Shown one piece after another: positions 12,705 to 14,052 of a stretch of 14,052 nt of DNA. The number at the start of each line of letters is the position of its first letter. The stretch's first letter is position 1. The stretch is from Chloroflexota bacterium (GTDB taxonomy: Bacteria > Chloroflexota > Anaerolineae > Anaerolineales > DRMV01). Under the pieces are notes generated by a model that saw nothing but the letters and a program-made list of their open reading frames with translations, had not been told where the DNA came from and made no database searches. The stretch is taken from contig JAADEP010000046.1 in assembly GCA_013153335.1 (NCBI GenBank), positions 1 through 14,052 of the forward strand, in the 5' to 3' direction. The translations under genes and the position numbers were made by a program.

Positions 12705-14052
12705 TCACGGCTCCACCACGCCCCACAGGCGGATGGTGCCGTCATCTGACCCCGAGGCCAGCAACCGACCGTCGGGCGAGAAGGCCACGCTGCGAACGTA
12801 GTTCCGATGTCCTTCCAGGATGCGCACCAAGGCGCCATCCGACACCCACCACAATCGCACCGTGCGGTCATACGCGCCCGAGGCCAGCAACTTCCCATCC
12901 GGCGAGAAGGCTACGCTGCTTACCCCGTCCTCATGTCCCTCCAGCGTCCGCACCAACACCCCATCGGAGACCCTCCACAGCCACACCGTATCGTCAAACG
13001 CCCCCGAGGCCAACAACTCCCCATCTGGCGAGAAGGCTACGCTCCAGACAAAGTCCTTACGCTTCAGGGTGCGCAGCAGCGTACCATCGGCCACCCGCCA
13101 CAGCCGCACCGTGCCATCCCACGATCCTGAGGCCAGCAGTCGACCATCCGGTGAGAAGGCCACGCTAGACACGCCATACCCATGTCCCTCCAGCGTCCGC
13201 ATCAGACGCCCATCGGGCACCCGCCATAGCCGCACCATGCCATCCCACGACCCCGAGGCCAACAGCGTCCCGTCCGGTGAGAAGGCCACGCTGCTCACCC
13301 CGTCCTCATGTCCCTCTAGCGTCCGCACCAACACCCCATCCGATACCTGCCACAGCCGCACTGTGTTGTCTAACGACCCTGAAGCCAGCAGTACCCCGTC
13401 CGGCGAGAAGGCTACGCTGGTCACTATGTTCGTATGCCTTTCCAACGTGCGCAGCAGGCGTCCATCCGACACCTTCCATAAGCGTACGGTGCCGTCCCAT
13501 ACTCCCGAGGCCAGCAACGCCCCATCCGGCGAAAAGGCTATGCCGGATACTTTGCCCGTATGTCCCTCCAGCGTCCCCAGCAGGCGCCCATCCAACACCC
13601 GCCACAGCCGTACTGTACCGTCGTGCGCTCCCGACGAGGCCAGCAACACCCCATCCGGTGAGAACGCTACGCTCCAAACAGAGTCCTCATGCTCCAGGGT
13701 GCGCACCAGTGCACCGTCAGCCACCCTCCACAGCCGCACCGTGCGGTCATACGCTCCCGAGGCCAGCAACTTCCCATCCGGCGAGAAGGCTACGCTACTC
13801 ACCCAGCCCTCATGCTCCAGGGTGCGCAGCGGGGTGCCATCGGCCACCCACCACAGCCGCACCGTCTTGTCCCACGCCCCTGAGGCCAGGAGCCGGCCAT
13901 CCGGCGAAAAGGCTACGCTGGATACATTGCTCGTATGTCCCTCCAGCGTCCGCACCAGGTGCCCATCCGACACCTGCCATAGCCGAATCTCGCCTTTTAC
14001 GCAATTCCACATCTCTTGGCTATTCCATTGACCACACGCCCCTGAGGCCAAC
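12705..14052 (-). CDS. WD40 repeat protein, N-terminus beyond window edge
   Basis: The frame is open to the right edge. The first codon visible, TTG, is inside a blade (LASGACGQW), so the true start lies outside. One partial and ten full WD40 units are seen, all very similar (SVAFSPDGxLLASGxxDxTVRLWRVxDGxLVRTLEGH). The chain ends TIRLWGVVEP, matching its paralogues. The first visible unit holds the Cys-pair insert (CGQW...C VKGEI). If the protein also has 14 blades, this is blade 4, the same place as one insert in the middle gene. An N-terminal lipoprotein signal and three more blades would then lie within roughly 0.8 kb to the right. The gap to the next gene's ATG is 57 nt, with no terminator, so co-transcription is likely. 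Confidence 0.9.
   Translation of the reverse strand, partial: LASGACGQWNSQEMWNCVKGEIRLWQVSDGHLVRTLEGHTSNVSSVAFSPDGRLLASGAWDKTVRLWWVADGTPLRTLEHEGWVSSVAFSPDGKLLASGAYDRTVRLWRVADGALVRTLEHEDSVWSVAFSPDGVLLASSGAHDGTVRLWRVLDGRLLGTLEGHTGKVSGIAFSPDGALLASGVWDGTVRLWKVSDGRLLRTLERHTNIVTSVAFSPDGVLLASGSLDNTVRLWQVSDGVLVRTLEGHEDGVSSVAFSPDGTLLASGSWDGMVRLWRVPDGRLMRTLEGHGYGVSSVAFSPDGRLLASGSWDGTVRLWRVADGTLLRTLKRKDFVWSVAFSPDGELLASGAFDDTVWLWRVSDGVLVRTLEGHEDGVSSVAFSPDGKLLASGAYDRTVRLWWVSDGALVRILEGHRNYVRSVAFSPDGRLLASGSDDGTIRLWGVVEP

Noticed and set aside
8250..14052. Regular ~126-bp repetition resembling a CRISPR or satellite array
   Set aside because: The period equals a 42-residue WD40 unit, the frame is coding throughout and there are no spacers.

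Overview
The window is high-GC DNA, coding almost entirely on the minus strand. It probably comes from a thermophilic Chloroflexota bacterium (Anaerolineae/Thermoflexia/Ardenticatenia-like). That placement is inference from family recognition: lipoproteins with Pro/Thr-rich linkers carrying WD40 propellers, a single-gene ChlI/ChlD-type chelatase, and abundant GC dyad repeats. No rRNA or marker gene is present to confirm it.

Layout, read along the minus strand (right to left). (1) 14052-8240 holds three consecutive paralogous WD40 genes. The first is cut by the window edge (11 blades visible). The middle one is split by a one-base frameshift (14 blades once the frame is restored). The last is an intact 699-aa lipoprotein with 14 blades. 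Fourteen blades would make two seven-bladed propellers. (2) About 7675-8195 is a gene-free block of GC-rich dyad repeats with a period near 157 bp. (3) 7295-7660 is the only credible plus-strand gene, a small membrane protein. (4) 6632-7160 has no convincing protein gene. It starts with a near-consensus minus-strand sigma70 promoter, contains a 20-bp hairpin and ends in a Rho-independent terminator, so it is a candidate structured ncRNA. (5) 6550-1941 is a tightly packed leftward cluster: a 48-aa single-TM protein, an intervening terminator hairpin, a membrane-anchored DsbA-like thioredoxin-fold protein, a HEAT-like helical repeat protein, a YfcE-like metallophosphoesterase, and a ChlI/ChlD-type metal chelatase. 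The last four genes are separated by 2 bp or overlap by 4 bp (GTGA). (6) 1847-1 is the N-terminal part of a large FAD/4Fe-4S oxidoreductase running off the left edge.

The most informative signal is in the chelatase. The AAA+ (ChlI-like) frame ends soon after an A_AAA_AAA heptamer that is followed directly by a strong hairpin. The VWA (ChlD-like) frame is in exactly the -1 phase, stays open back past the slippery site, and has no usable start codon until deep inside the linker. This fits programmed -1 frameshifting making a short ChlI-like protein (372 aa) and a long ChlI-ChlD fusion (676 aa) from one gene. A one-base error in the A-run is the main competing explanation.
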